NCBI GenBank assembly: GCA_028703535.1
Contig: JAQVMQ010000002.1
Coordinates: 1-36,629, forward strand
Source of the DNA: Candidatus Omnitrophota bacterium
GTDB taxonomy: Bacteria; Omnitrophota; Gorgyraeia; Duberdicusellales; 4484-171
Reading direction: 5' to 3'
DNA length: 36,629 bases
The number at the start of each line of letters is the position of its first letter. Position 1 is the first letter of the stretch. Shown here in pieces: positions 18,090 through 26,358 of this stretch. Made by a program: the position numbers and the translations under genes. Below the pieces are notes generated by a model. That model was not told the origin of the DNA, made no database searches, and was given only the letters and a program-made list of their open reading frames with translations.

Positions 18090-18099
18090 CTTTTATACT
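18069..18099 (+). promoter_or_regulatory. 14-bp perfect hairpin over the pqqD-like stop codon
   Basis: AGTATAAAAGCTAT at 18069-18082 pairs completely with ATAGCTTTTATACT at 18086-18099, leaving a three-base loop. It covers the last codons and the TAG (18087-18089) of the PqqD gene, 35 bases before the first radical SAM start. No T-run follows, so a simple intrinsic terminator is unlikely; an RNA-processing, stability or attenuation element that changes the PqqD-to-maturase ratio is plausible. Confidence 0.6.
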
Positions 18100-18133
18100 A
18101 TGTCTTGCTGTCTGACCGGGTTTTTAAATTTAT

Positions 18134-19198
18134 ATGATAATTCAGCGTAAATATAAAGAGTTCGCGAAAGAATTGGATAAAAAAAAATCCGGTGTTTTTC
18201 CAGTAAGCGCGCAGGTAGAGCTCACTTATAGATGCCCTTTTGATTGTATACATTGTTATTCTAAGAATATCCATCAGAGAGAATTAACTACAGAGCAATG
18301 GAAAAAGATATTTGACGAATTGTTTTCGGCAGGGACAATTTATCTTACTATTACAGGTGGTGATCCCTTTGTTCGTGATGATTTTTGGGATTTATACAGC
18401 TATGTTAAGGCTAAGGGTTTTCTTGTTACGTTGTTTTCTAGCGGATATTTATTTGATGATGAAGTTATTGCCGGGTTAAAAAAGAATCTGCCTGTTTTGG
18501 TCGAGATAACTTTAAATTCTTTAAAATGTGATAAATTTGACAAAATATCGGGTGTGCCCGGCTCATTTGTCCAAGTTAAAGAGAATATAGAAAATTGTAT
18601 CAATAACAATATCCCTTTAGTTTTGAAAACTATTGGTATGACGGAAAATAAAGATGAGATATTGGATATAAAAGAATATGTTTGCTCGTTACTTGGCCCA
18701 GGTAAATTCAAATTTGATTCGTTTCTTATCCCTAGATTGGATGGTGATACGGGAGTGTGTAAATATAGATTAAATGCAGAGGATATCGCTGATATAGAAA
18801 ATAGCGACCCTGATATGCTTGCACAGCGGCAAAAAGAGTTTGCAGAGCATAAAAATTTAATGCGTGATAGTGTATATAAATACCATTGTAATTCGTGGTT
18901 TAGGCAGGCCTATATTACGCCGTCGGGATATTTGAGATTTTGCCATCTAAGCGATAAGTTTTCTTATGATCTCAAGGAATATAAATTTGCTGATGTTTTT
19001 TACGGCAGAGTGGCTGAGATATTGGAGCAAAAGCATGAACAAAATTTCAAATGTTTAGAATGTGAACTTAAGGAGTTTTGTAATTATTGCCCTGCCCGGG
19101 CGTTTTTAGAAACAGGCTCAGAGGAAAAACCGGTTGAGTATTATTGCGAGTTAGCACTTACCCGTAAGGAACGGCATGAAAAGATTAAAAATCTATAA
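18134..19198 (+). CDS. SPASM radical SAM peptide maturase 1
   Basis: A 354-residue radical SAM enzyme. C34, C38 and C41 in YRCPFDCIHCYS bind the SAM-cleaving 4Fe-4S cluster, TGGDPFVRDDF is the SAM-binding strand, and the C-terminal SPASM region has C-rich blocks (LRFCHL, KCLECELKEFCNYCPARAFL, YYCELA) for auxiliary clusters. Such enzymes with a PqqD partner make thioether, carbon-carbon or epimerised linkages in peptides. No convincing Shine-Dalgarno precedes the ATG, in contrast to the PqqD gene. It follows the PqqD stop by 44 bases and is the first of three tandem paralogues. Confidence 0.88.
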   Translation: MIIQRKYKEFAKELDKKKSGVFPVSAQVELTYRCPFDCIHCYSKNIHQRELTTEQWKKIFDELFSAGTIYLTITGGDPFVRDDFWDLYSYVKAKGFLVTLFSSGYLFDDEVIAGLKKNLPVLVEITLNSLKCDKFDKISGVPGSFVQVKENIENCINNNIPLVLKTIGMTENKDEILDIKEYVCSLLGPGKFKFDSFLIPRLDGDTGVCKYRLNAEDIADIENSDPDMLAQRQKEFAEHKNLMRDSVYKYHCNSWFRQAYITPSGYLRFCHLSDKFSYDLKEYKFADVFYGRVAEILEQKHEQNFKCLECELKEFCNYCPARAFLETGSEEKPVEYYCELALTRKERHEKIKNL

Positions 19199-19216
19199 CA
19201 AATTAATCGATACATT

Positions 19217-20344
19217 ATGGCTATAAAAAAAAGTAAGTTAAGTGATTTTATGCGTGGTGTTTATGAAAAAACACGAGGCAGGAAGATTCCGCTGCGTGCC
19301 ATGCTTGAGCTTACATATAAATGTAATCATAAATGTCTGTATTGCTATAATCCTGCCGGAGAAATAGATAAAGAAGAACTTTCTACAAAACAATGGTTTG
19401 GCGTTTTAGATGAGTTAGCTGTTCTGGGTACTTTATCTGTTGCGTTTACAGGCGGCGAGGTTCTTTTGCGTCCGGATATAACGGAAATATGCTTGTATGC
19501 CAGAAAAAAAGGATTTAAAGTTATCCTTATGACTAACGGATCGCTTATAACAGAAGAAGTTGCCGATAGATTGATAAAGATGGGTATCGCGCGTTTTGAA
19601 ATATCTTTTTTAGGCGCGAGCAAAGAAAGTTTCGACAGCATCTCACAGGTCTCCGGGAGTTTTGATAAAGTAGTTAATGCTCTAAAAGTGCTTAAGGCAC
19701 GGGGCGTAATACCTCAACTTAAGACCTGCGTAACGAATGTTAATATTAACGAAATAACAAAAATATGTGAATTCGCAAAAGCACTTGATGTTTCATTTAG
19801 TTATTCGCCGCTTGTTATCCCAAAACTGGATTTAGATAATGGACCGAATAAATTCAGGATAGGTCCTGCAGAATTTCTGGATATTAAGAGGAAAGTCAAA
19901 GATGCGCTTGCGTTTGATGATAAGCCTTTATCAGAAAAGAAGATTAAAAGAATAAAAGAAATGAATAAAAAGCGTCAGGAACGGCCTGGCTTTTGGGAGC
20001 GTGAAAGATTGTTCAATTGTATGGCGGGCAGTTCAGGAATATTTATAAATCCTTATGGGGAAATGAAAGTATGCATGACAGTGCCTGATCCAAGTTTTAA
20101 TGTTTTACAGTTCGGAGTCATGGGCGCTTGGCGTAAGTGCGTGGAGTTCGCCGATCAACTTAAGGCGCCGAAGGATTGGCAATGTTATGAATGTGAAGTA
20201 AGAGATTGGTGCTCATGGTGTCCGGGGAGAGGATATCTTAATACGGGGAATATATTTGGCTGTCCATCGTATTTTAAAGAACTTGCGCAAGAACGATATG
20301 AGCGGTATAAGAAAAATAAGGCTAAGAAAAAGAATAAAGAATAA
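19217..20344 (+). CDS. SPASM radical SAM peptide maturase 2
   Basis: A 375-residue paralogue of its neighbours. The radical SAM cluster cysteines are C36, C40 and C43 in YKCNHKCLYCYN; FTGGEVLLRPDI is the SAM-binding strand. Its SPASM domain (FINPYGEMKVCMTV, WQCYECEVRDWCSWCPGRGY, GCPSYF) is complete. It differs from copies 1 and 3 in having CYN instead of CYS after the cluster and GGE instead of GGD, and in a lysine-rich segment before the SPASM domain and at the C-terminus, so it probably does not simply duplicate their reaction. The gap to the previous gene is 18 bases; no clear ribosome binding site is seen. Confidence 0.88.
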   Translation: MAIKKSKLSDFMRGVYEKTRGRKIPLRAMLELTYKCNHKCLYCYNPAGEIDKEELSTKQWFGVLDELAVLGTLSVAFTGGEVLLRPDITEICLYARKKGFKVILMTNGSLITEEVADRLIKMGIARFEISFLGASKESFDSISQVSGSFDKVVNALKVLKARGVIPQLKTCVTNVNINEITKICEFAKALDVSFSYSPLVIPKLDLDNGPNKFRIGPAEFLDIKRKVKDALAFDDKPLSEKKIKRIKEMNKKRQERPGFWERERLFNCMAGSSGIFINPYGEMKVCMTVPDPSFNVLQFGVMGAWRKCVEFADQLKAPKDWQCYECEVRDWCSWCPGRGYLNTGNIFGCPSYFKELAQERYERYKKNKAKKKNKE

Positions 20345-20349
20345 ATATT

Positions 20350-21444
20350 ATGGCAATACATTCTAGAGAATATAAAAATTGGTCCGCGGATGTACATCAA
20401 AAGTTTTCGGATAAGCCTATAGTAATGCAGATGGAAATTACATATCAATGTCCGATACGTTGTCTTCATTGTTATTCGGACTGTTATAATAACAAAGAGT
20501 ATGCTAAAAACGAACTTTCAACGGAAGAAATAAAGTTGATTATGGATAAAATCTATGCGGCAGGATGTATGTGGTTTACTTTTACGGGCGGTGACCCGAT
20601 GATACGAAAAGATTTTATTGAATTATATGATTATGCTAAAGATAAAGGGTTTATAGTTTCGGTTATGACAAGTCTTACCGCGTTGACTGATGATATTTTA
20701 TGCAAATTATCTAAAAAACCTCCATTTTCTATTGAGATGACTCTTAATGGTGTGACCAGAGAAACTTATGAAAAAATATCACAGGTTAAAGGGTCGTTTG
20801 ACCGTGCGATTAACGGAATAAATAGTGTAATAAAAGCCGGTTTACCGATAAAAGTTAAGACACTTATCTCAAAAAATAATCAGCATGAGGTAGAAGATAT
20901 ATCAGATTATTTGGAAAAGTTGGGATTGAAATTTTCTCCCAGCACATCGATATTTGCAAGATTAAATGGTGACAATGAGCCTTGTAAATATCGCTTGCCG
21001 GTCGATGATGTATTGAAGTATGATTTTTCTGAGGATGATTGTGAGTTGGCATCGTCCGTAGATGTCGATGATAAGACGCGGGCATATGATGGGATGGACC
21101 GTGTTTCAGGAAGTTTTTATCGTTGCGCAGTGGGATCATGGCAATGGCATATTAATCCTATTGGCCGGCTAAATATATGTTCTTGTGTTCGTGACGTGGA
21201 CTATGATATTTTGAATGGTAATGTGCTTGACGGCGTAAAATATTTAAGAGATTATGTAAAAAATAAAAAGTTTTCTTCAGCTGGTAGATGCGGCGATTGT
21301 AAGCTATGGCATATTTGCGGAAGTTGCCCGGGTAAAGCAAAGCTTGAGCTTGGCGATGAGTGTGGTGCGGTAGATTATTTTTGTGAATTGGCTAAAAAGA
21401 AGAATGTTATTTTAAATCATTATAAATCTGTAATTAAAGAATAA
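20350..21444 (+). CDS. SPASM radical SAM peptide maturase 3
   Basis: A 364-residue radical SAM enzyme, most similar in its N-terminus to copy 1. Cluster cysteines are C34, C38 and C41 in YQCPIRCLHCYS; FTGGDPMIRKDF is the SAM strand. The C-terminal SPASM region contains YRCAVGSWQWHINPIGRLNI, RCGDCKLWHICGSCPGKA and YFCELA. Starting only 5 bases after copy 2 and without a clear Shine-Dalgarno, it is presumably translated by re-initiation. With the PqqD and HPr-kinase-like genes it completes a five-gene set that looks like a RiPP maturation cassette without an adjacent precursor. Confidence 0.88.
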   Translation: MAIHSREYKNWSADVHQKFSDKPIVMQMEITYQCPIRCLHCYSDCYNNKEYAKNELSTEEIKLIMDKIYAAGCMWFTFTGGDPMIRKDFIELYDYAKDKGFIVSVMTSLTALTDDILCKLSKKPPFSIEMTLNGVTRETYEKISQVKGSFDRAINGINSVIKAGLPIKVKTLISKNNQHEVEDISDYLEKLGLKFSPSTSIFARLNGDNEPCKYRLPVDDVLKYDFSEDDCELASSVDVDDKTRAYDGMDRVSGSFYRCAVGSWQWHINPIGRLNICSCVRDVDYDILNGNVLDGVKYLRDYVKNKKFSSAGRCGDCKLWHICGSCPGKAKLELGDECGAVDYFCELAKKKNVILNHYKSVIKE

Positions 21445-21472
21445 TTTATTTTTCTGAAAGGAGTTTTATTAT

Positions 21473-23113
21473 ATGTCAAAAAAAGTTATGGTTATAGGGC
21501 TTGACGGAGCGACCTTAGATATAATCCTGCCGTTAATTGAAAAAGGCAAATTACCTAATTTGGCTAAGATAATCGATACAGGTGCTTATGCTCCGCTTAA
21601 GAGTGTTATGCCGCCTATTACACCTTGCGCGTGGACAAGCTCTGTCACAGGTAAAGACCCCTCCAAACATGGTGTTTTTGATTTTTCACAAATGGAAGAT
21701 GACCCTAGAAATCTTAAGAGTACGAACAGGACTTTTGTGAAATCTAAATATCTATGGAAATTATTAACTGAACGAGGCAAGAAAAGTATAGTTGTGGATG
21801 TGCCTTTGACTTATCCGCCCGAAGATATAAATGGGTTAATGATCTCACGGGTTATGGCGCCTGGCGGGAAAAACTGCACGTATCCGAAAAAGTTATATAA
21901 TGAGCTGAAAAAAAAGGGGTATATAAAAGGAATTGATAAGAAGAAAATCGGCGATGAGCATGGCGCAGACGCAGCGAATAAAGAAGAGATAAAGGAGAAA
22001 AAGCCCGAAAGACGCAAATTGACCAAAAAAGAGATGGCTAAGGCTATTAAAGAACGGACACAGAAAGCTTTTGAGCATATGTGCGAAGAGATAGAATCTA
22101 ATGTTAAATTAGCGCGGTGGCTTTTAACAAAAAAAGAATGGGATTTTTTTATGATGGTTTTTATGGCTACCGATCATGCCGGACATTCGTTTTGGCATGA
22201 TCAGGCTAAAGTTAAAAAGATATATGAAAAAGTTGATGAAGCGATAGGCGAATTGTTTGATGTCGTGGGCGAAGATGTAATAAAGTTTTTATGGTCAGAT
22301 CATGGATTTACAGGTTTGCCTTATTCTTTCAATATCAATGAATGGTTGTATGACAGAGGTTTATTGCGTAAAACTCTTGATATTGTCGGTGAAGAAAGTA
22401 TGACTTTATTGAAAGCTTTTATTAAAAGCAAAGATAAAGATAATAAAAAGCTTAGTAATTTTAGATATCAGATTGTTACAGATTTTTTGAAGAGCAAAGC
22501 ATATTTACAGTCCGGGACGGTGTATGGTGTTCGGATCAACCTTAAGGGCCGTGATAAGACGGGTGTGGTTGATGAGGCTGAGTATGAAGAATTACGTAAT
22601 AAGCTTATACGAGATATGAAAAAATTGGTACATCCTTTGACAAATAAAAAGGTTTTTGAAAAAGTTTGGAAAAAAGAAGAAGTATATTCTATGGGCGTGA
22701 CGGATGCTGTGGCTGCGCCTGATATATTTTTTCTGCCGACGGATATGGATGTAATGATTAAAGGGCAGTTTAAACAAACGCAAAAAATTTTCTCAAAAAG
22801 TGCTAAAGGATATGGGTTTCATCATTATTACGGGGTCTTTTTCGCGCATGGCGAAGGTATAAAAAATACGAAAATTAAGAACGCAGATCTTATCGATATG
22901 ATGCCTACAGTATTGCATGTTATGGGTGAAGCTGTGCCGGAAGATTGTGACGGTAAAGTTTTAACCGCGATTTTTGAAAAAAAATCTGATTTTTATAACA
23001 GGGTTATAGAATATTCGGCTTCGAGTCAAATAGAAACTGAAGAATCTGTTTATTCTGCTGATGAAGAAGCTCAGATAAAGCAAAGGCTTGAAGATCTGGG
23101 GTATATAGAATAA
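21473..23113 (+). CDS. AlkP-superfamily phosphodiesterase/nucleotide pyrophosphatase-like hydrolase
   Basis: A 546-residue type I phosphodiesterase family protein. VIGLDGATLDII is the first metal site, PPITPCAWTSSVTGKDPSKH the segment with the nucleophile, ATDHAGHSFWH and SDHGF further metal ligands. A charged Lys/Glu insertion spans about residues 145-200. No signal peptide, so it acts in the cytoplasm. AAAGGAG precedes the ATG. It follows the three radical SAM genes by 28 bases in the same operon; hydrolases of this type occur beside PqqD/radical SAM sets in other bacteria. Possible jobs are removal of a nucleotide, phosphate or sugar-phosphate group; the substrate is unknown. Confidence 0.85.
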   Translation: MSKKVMVIGLDGATLDIILPLIEKGKLPNLAKIIDTGAYAPLKSVMPPITPCAWTSSVTGKDPSKHGVFDFSQMEDDPRNLKSTNRTFVKSKYLWKLLTERGKKSIVVDVPLTYPPEDINGLMISRVMAPGGKNCTYPKKLYNELKKKGYIKGIDKKKIGDEHGADAANKEEIKEKKPERRKLTKKEMAKAIKERTQKAFEHMCEEIESNVKLARWLLTKKEWDFFMMVFMATDHAGHSFWHDQAKVKKIYEKVDEAIGELFDVVGEDVIKFLWSDHGFTGLPYSFNINEWLYDRGLLRKTLDIVGEESMTLLKAFIKSKDKDNKKLSNFRYQIVTDFLKSKAYLQSGTVYGVRINLKGRDKTGVVDEAEYEELRNKLIRDMKKLVHPLTNKKVFEKVWKKEEVYSMGVTDAVAAPDIFFLPTDMDVMIKGQFKQTQKIFSKSAKGYGFHHYYGVFFAHGEGIKNTKIKNADLIDMMPTVLHVMGEAVPEDCDGKVLTAIFEKKSDFYNRVIEYSASSQIETEESVYSADEEAQIKQRLEDLGYIE

Positions 23114-23131
23114 AGGCCTGTTTGTCGAGGA

Positions 23132-23156
23132 TTATGCTTTATTGTTTTTAGCATAA
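23132..23156 (+). terminator. Weak hairpin at end of RiPP-like operon
   Basis: TTATGCT at 23132-23138 is complementary to AGCATAA at 23150-23156 and is followed by an A/T-rich stretch. The stem is short and the loop 11 bases, but it lies just after the last gene of the long operon and before a new promoter. Confidence 0.3.
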
Positions 23157-23163
23157 AATAGTT

Positions 23164-23193
23164 TTATTGAATAACGGTATATTTTGTTATAAT
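23164..23193 (+). promoter_or_regulatory. Promoter with perfect -10 immediately before a start codon
   Basis: TATAAT at 23188-23193 is a perfect -10; the -35 is poor (TTATTG at 23164 with an 18-base spacer, or TTGAAT at 23167 with 15). The predicted start site falls at about 23200, one base before the ATG at 23201, and no Shine-Dalgarno is present, so the message may be leaderless. Confidence 0.45.
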
Positions 23194-23200
23194 ATTTTTC

Positions 23201-24892
23201 ATGAAAAAATTATTTTTTACTTCTCTAATAATTATATTTTCAGCCATTTGTGCGTTTGCGCAGGATGAATTGCTAATAGAGAGTGCTTATAATGTAAATG
23301 AGACCGCTGCGCCGGTAGTTTTGGCTGATGTAAAAGGCGTAGTATATATTACAGGTATAGGCTGTAGCAATTGTGCTATTGTAGATCCTTTTTTATTTTC
23401 TTCATATATGCCGTTACATCGTGATGTGGCGCTAGTTGAATATGAGATTTACCGTGACAAAGATTACAACGCATCTTCTGCGGAAGCCTATTTCAAGAAC
23501 TATATAGACGGTAATGTACGAGTGCCGGTCCTGATATTTGAAAAAAATAAAATTGCAATCGGACGTACAGAGATTCTGGATATTATTAATACGGGCTTTG
23601 AGGATGATGCAAAAGCCTGTCCTTTGCCTGACGGCAGAATGGTTGGTATGGATAAGCTGGATTTTTCGGAATTTAGCGGGAAAATAAAAGTATTCTTTAG
23701 AGACAGATTATTGTATTTTGATACTTCCGGCGCGGATAATGAATTAATAAAAAAACTTTTATATTCCGGGAATTTGCAACAGACCTTAGAAACTATTTCT
23801 TATCAGCAGGACGATAATAAAGAGGTGGCTATTTCCAGAGGCAGGATGGTTTATCCTTATGCCGTGAAGATTGGCGATATGGAGCTTAAATGGGGTAAAA
23901 GTAAGATTTATACCAACTATCTTGAATTTATACCTAAAAAACAAACACCTGCTAATGCGGGGTTGCCTTATAAGAGTAAATTTTGGGGGATAGCTACAAG
24001 TGTATTGTTTTTTATTACTGTTCTTTTTTCTGTTTTTCTTTATAAAATTTGGAAAATCCCGGGGCGGATAGCCGACTGGACGTTAGTTTTGTTAGCGGTA
24101 TTATTTATTTCCTCTTTTGTGTTATTCGCGTTGTCTGTTCCCGGCAGTTTATTGAAGGATATAGGCTATAGCATGCCGTTACCGATTTTTACTTTATGCA
24201 TAGCTCTTGTTGATGGGGTAAATCCATGTAATTTGTTCGTGTTAACTTTTCTTTTAGCTATGCTGGTATCTGTTTCGGATAAACGCGAAAAGATATATAC
24301 TATCGGTTTTCTTTTTGTTATTGTTGTGTTTTTTATTTATTTTCTTTTTATGATGGCATGGCTGGCTACTTTTAAGATTTTTGGGTTTATAGGTATTTTA
24401 CGTAAACTTATAGCAGTATTAGCTATAATAGCAGGTATCATTAATTGTAAAGAGCTCTTATTTTTTCGCAAAGGCGTGACTTTAATGGTCCAGGATAAAC
24501 ATAAAGGTCCGCTTTTTAGACGTGTAGGCGCGATGAAACATATAATACAAAACGGGTCGTGGCCGGTAATAGTTTTTTCTTCTATGACTTTGGCCGCGTT
24601 TGCGTCGTTTGTCGAGCTTCCTTGCACGGCAGGTTTTCCTATGATATATGTAAAAATCCTGGCGGATAAGTTCAGTATTAATTCAGCGGGATATTTATCA
24701 TACATATTACTTTATAATTTTATATATGTTATGCCTTTGATTTTTATAGTAAGTTTGTTTGGTTGGACTTTTCGGGCAAAACAGATAAGCCAGCGTCAGA
24801 TAGAGATAATAAAATTTTTTGGCGGATTAATAATGATATTACTCGGCATATTGCTTTTGGTAAATCCTGTACTTTTAGGTGTCGGGGTATAA
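23201..24892 (+). CDS. Secreted thioredoxin-like domain fused to a CcdA/DsbD-type membrane transporter
   Basis: A 563-residue membrane protein. Residues 1-20 are a signal peptide ending AFA-Q. An exported thioredoxin-like domain follows with CSNC at 55-58 after a VVYITGIG strand and a cis-proline-like RVPVLIF. From about 260 onward there are roughly eight hydrophobic segments; C343 in DGVNPCNL and C475 in ELPCTAGFP are the paired intramembrane cysteines of the CcdA/DsbD family. It would carry reducing power from cytoplasmic thioredoxin across the membrane to its own periplasmic CxxC domain, the order being reversed relative to DsbD, whose thioredoxin domain is C-terminal. The reductase at 2-655 is a possible electron source. 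Substrates (cytochrome c, secreted cysteine-rich proteins or peptides) are not indicated by sequence. Confidence 0.85.
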   Translation: MKKLFFTSLIIIFSAICAFAQDELLIESAYNVNETAAPVVLADVKGVVYITGIGCSNCAIVDPFLFSSYMPLHRDVALVEYEIYRDKDYNASSAEAYFKNYIDGNVRVPVLIFEKNKIAIGRTEILDIINTGFEDDAKACPLPDGRMVGMDKLDFSEFSGKIKVFFRDRLLYFDTSGADNELIKKLLYSGNLQQTLETISYQQDDNKEVAISRGRMVYPYAVKIGDMELKWGKSKIYTNYLEFIPKKQTPANAGLPYKSKFWGIATSVLFFITVLFSVFLYKIWKIPGRIADWTLVLLAVLFISSFVLFALSVPGSLLKDIGYSMPLPIFTLCIALVDGVNPCNLFVLTFLLAMLVSVSDKREKIYTIGFLFVIVVFFIYFLFMMAWLATFKIFGFIGILRKLIAVLAIIAGIINCKELLFFRKGVTLMVQDKHKGPLFRRVGAMKHIIQNGSWPVIVFSSMTLAAFASFVELPCTAGFPMIYVKILADKFSINSAGYLSYILLYNFIYVMPLIFIVSLFGWTFRAKQISQRQIEIIKFFGGLIMILLGILLLVNPVLLGVGV

Positions 24893-25027
24893 AAGAAGCT
24901 GTTAGACGTTAGCTAGTAGCACAAAAGATGAAACCTAGTGATTATCCGTGATGGTCAACCTGGTATTTATTTGAACCGGCAGTTGAGAGTTCAAGGCTAA
25001 TACTGTTTGTTTCCAAAGGAAAAATAA

Positions 25028-25045
25028 ATGGAAAAAACAAAATGA
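25028..25045 (+). CDS. Possible five-codon leader ORF (MEKTK)
   Basis: ATG-GAA-AAA-ACA-AAA-TGA lies just before the radical SAM gene; its TGA overlaps the downstream ATG at 25042 as ATGA. AAAGGA at 25015-25020 is placed 7 bases before this ATG and 21 before the main one, so ribosomes would load on the mini-ORF and re-initiate. Too short for any confidence as a peptide; it may only set translation of the next gene. Confidence 0.3.
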   Translation: MEKTK

Positions 25046-26310
25046 ATAAACATCTGCCTTTTTTACTTTTTTCTGATGAATCCGGGAAAATATATTCTCA
25101 TCCTTATTTGAAAGCGGCGGTACAGTCCGGTGCTGAATTCAAGGTTTGTGGATTGGATGAGTATATTAATGCGCCGCTTGGTACTAATTTTTTTTATTTA
25201 CCGAATATATATCCGGTCGGATATGATCCTTTATCCGGCTGTTTTGAAACTCTTGAACATTATAAGGGTAAAAAAGTTTTTGCTGTTTCTTCGTTTTTCC
25301 CGCCGGCATATTTAAGACTTAATAATACGGCCGGTGTATATAATGCCGGAAGTTGTATCTTGCCTTTTTGGGCGTATACAGCGTGCGGCTATTACGGAGG
25401 TAATTTTAAGATCTCTGCTATGCGTATAGATAAACGGCGTCGTCAAAGTCCGAATTTTTATGATGATGATAAGGTCAGATCCGGGGTATCGTTGTTTTAT
25501 GAAAGAAATAGTAGGAATAGGTTATATGAACATTTAGCCAATTGTGCGCTTAATTATAATTGTTTAGCAGCTAAAAATATGTTTTTGAACCGATGGGAAG
25601 CACCGGTGCCAACAGCTCAAAGGTGTAACGCCCGCTGTATAGGTTGTATATCAAAGAATCAAAAAGATTTTCCATGCGCGCCGCATGGCCGTATATCTTT
25701 TCGGCCTACGGTATGTGAAATAGCTGAGCTTATGGAACATCATTTAGCTACTGCGCCGCAAGCTATAGTGAGTTTTGGGCAGGGTTGCGAGGGCGAGCCG
25801 TTGCTTGAAACAAAAAATATTGCGGCGGCAATTTCAACGGTTAGAAAAGGTGTTTTGCGCGGCACGATTAATATGAATACTAACGGCAGTTTACCGGAAA
25901 AGGTATCTCAGCTATGTGATGCCGGAATGGATTCTTTTAGAATAAGTTTAAATAGCACAAGAGAAAATATATATAAACTTTATTTCAGGCCGTATAGTTA
26001 TAAGTTTAAGGATGTAATTCGTTCAATAAATACGGCAAAACGTAAAAATAAATTTGTTTCAATAAATCTTTTTGTGTTCCCGGGCGTTACAGATAGTGAA
26101 GCGGAAGTTAAAAGTCTTCTTAAATTTATTGAGAATACAGGAATAGATATGATACAGTGGCGTAATTTGAATATTGATACTAAATTGTATATTGATCTGG
26201 TGAAAGAGAAAACGCCGGGAGTAGGTATAAAAACATTGGTTAAGTTGATAAAAGGAAAATTTCCAAAGCTTAAAAACGGATATTTTAATTTACCTAAAGA
26301 AGATTTTTAA
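25042..26310 (+). CDS. Radical SAM protein with unknown N-terminal domain
   Basis: A 422-residue radical SAM enzyme unlike the three tandem ones. The cluster cysteines C195, C199 and C202 (QRCNARCIGC) are preceded by about 190 residues with no recognised domain that include several cysteines (C36, C67, C105, C115). FGQGCEGEPLL replaces the usual GGEP strand, followed by MNTNGSLPEKV and SFRISLNS. There is no C-terminal SPASM region. Similar long-N-terminus radical SAM proteins are found in anaerobes, but no reaction is known to me. It has a 149-base upstream region with no feature I can name, apart from a mini-ORF overlapping its start. Confidence 0.8.
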   Translation: MNKHLPFLLFSDESGKIYSHPYLKAAVQSGAEFKVCGLDEYINAPLGTNFFYLPNIYPVGYDPLSGCFETLEHYKGKKVFAVSSFFPPAYLRLNNTAGVYNAGSCILPFWAYTACGYYGGNFKISAMRIDKRRRQSPNFYDDDKVRSGVSLFYERNSRNRLYEHLANCALNYNCLAAKNMFLNRWEAPVPTAQRCNARCIGCISKNQKDFPCAPHGRISFRPTVCEIAELMEHHLATAPQAIVSFGQGCEGEPLLETKNIAAAISTVRKGVLRGTINMNTNGSLPEKVSQLCDAGMDSFRISLNSTRENIYKLYFRPYSYKFKDVIRSINTAKRKNKFVSINLFVFPGVTDSEAEVKSLLKFIENTGIDMIQWRNLNIDTKLYIDLVKEKTPGVGIKTLVKLIKGKFPKLKNGYFNLPKEDF

Positions 26311-26358
26311 AGTAGCTAGCACCCGTTTCGGACAGGAGTTAGGTATAGGCAAATTAGT

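Noticed and set aside
16741-21444. Lasso-peptide cluster, suggested by the HprK-like kinase
   Set aside because: No asparagine-synthetase-like cyclase or transglutaminase-like protease is present; the enzymes are SPASM radical SAM proteins.
24893-25041. Riboswitch or tRNA in the gap before the fourth radical SAM gene
   Set aside because: No cloverleaf or known riboswitch core could be found; only the mini-ORF and its ribosome binding site are visible.
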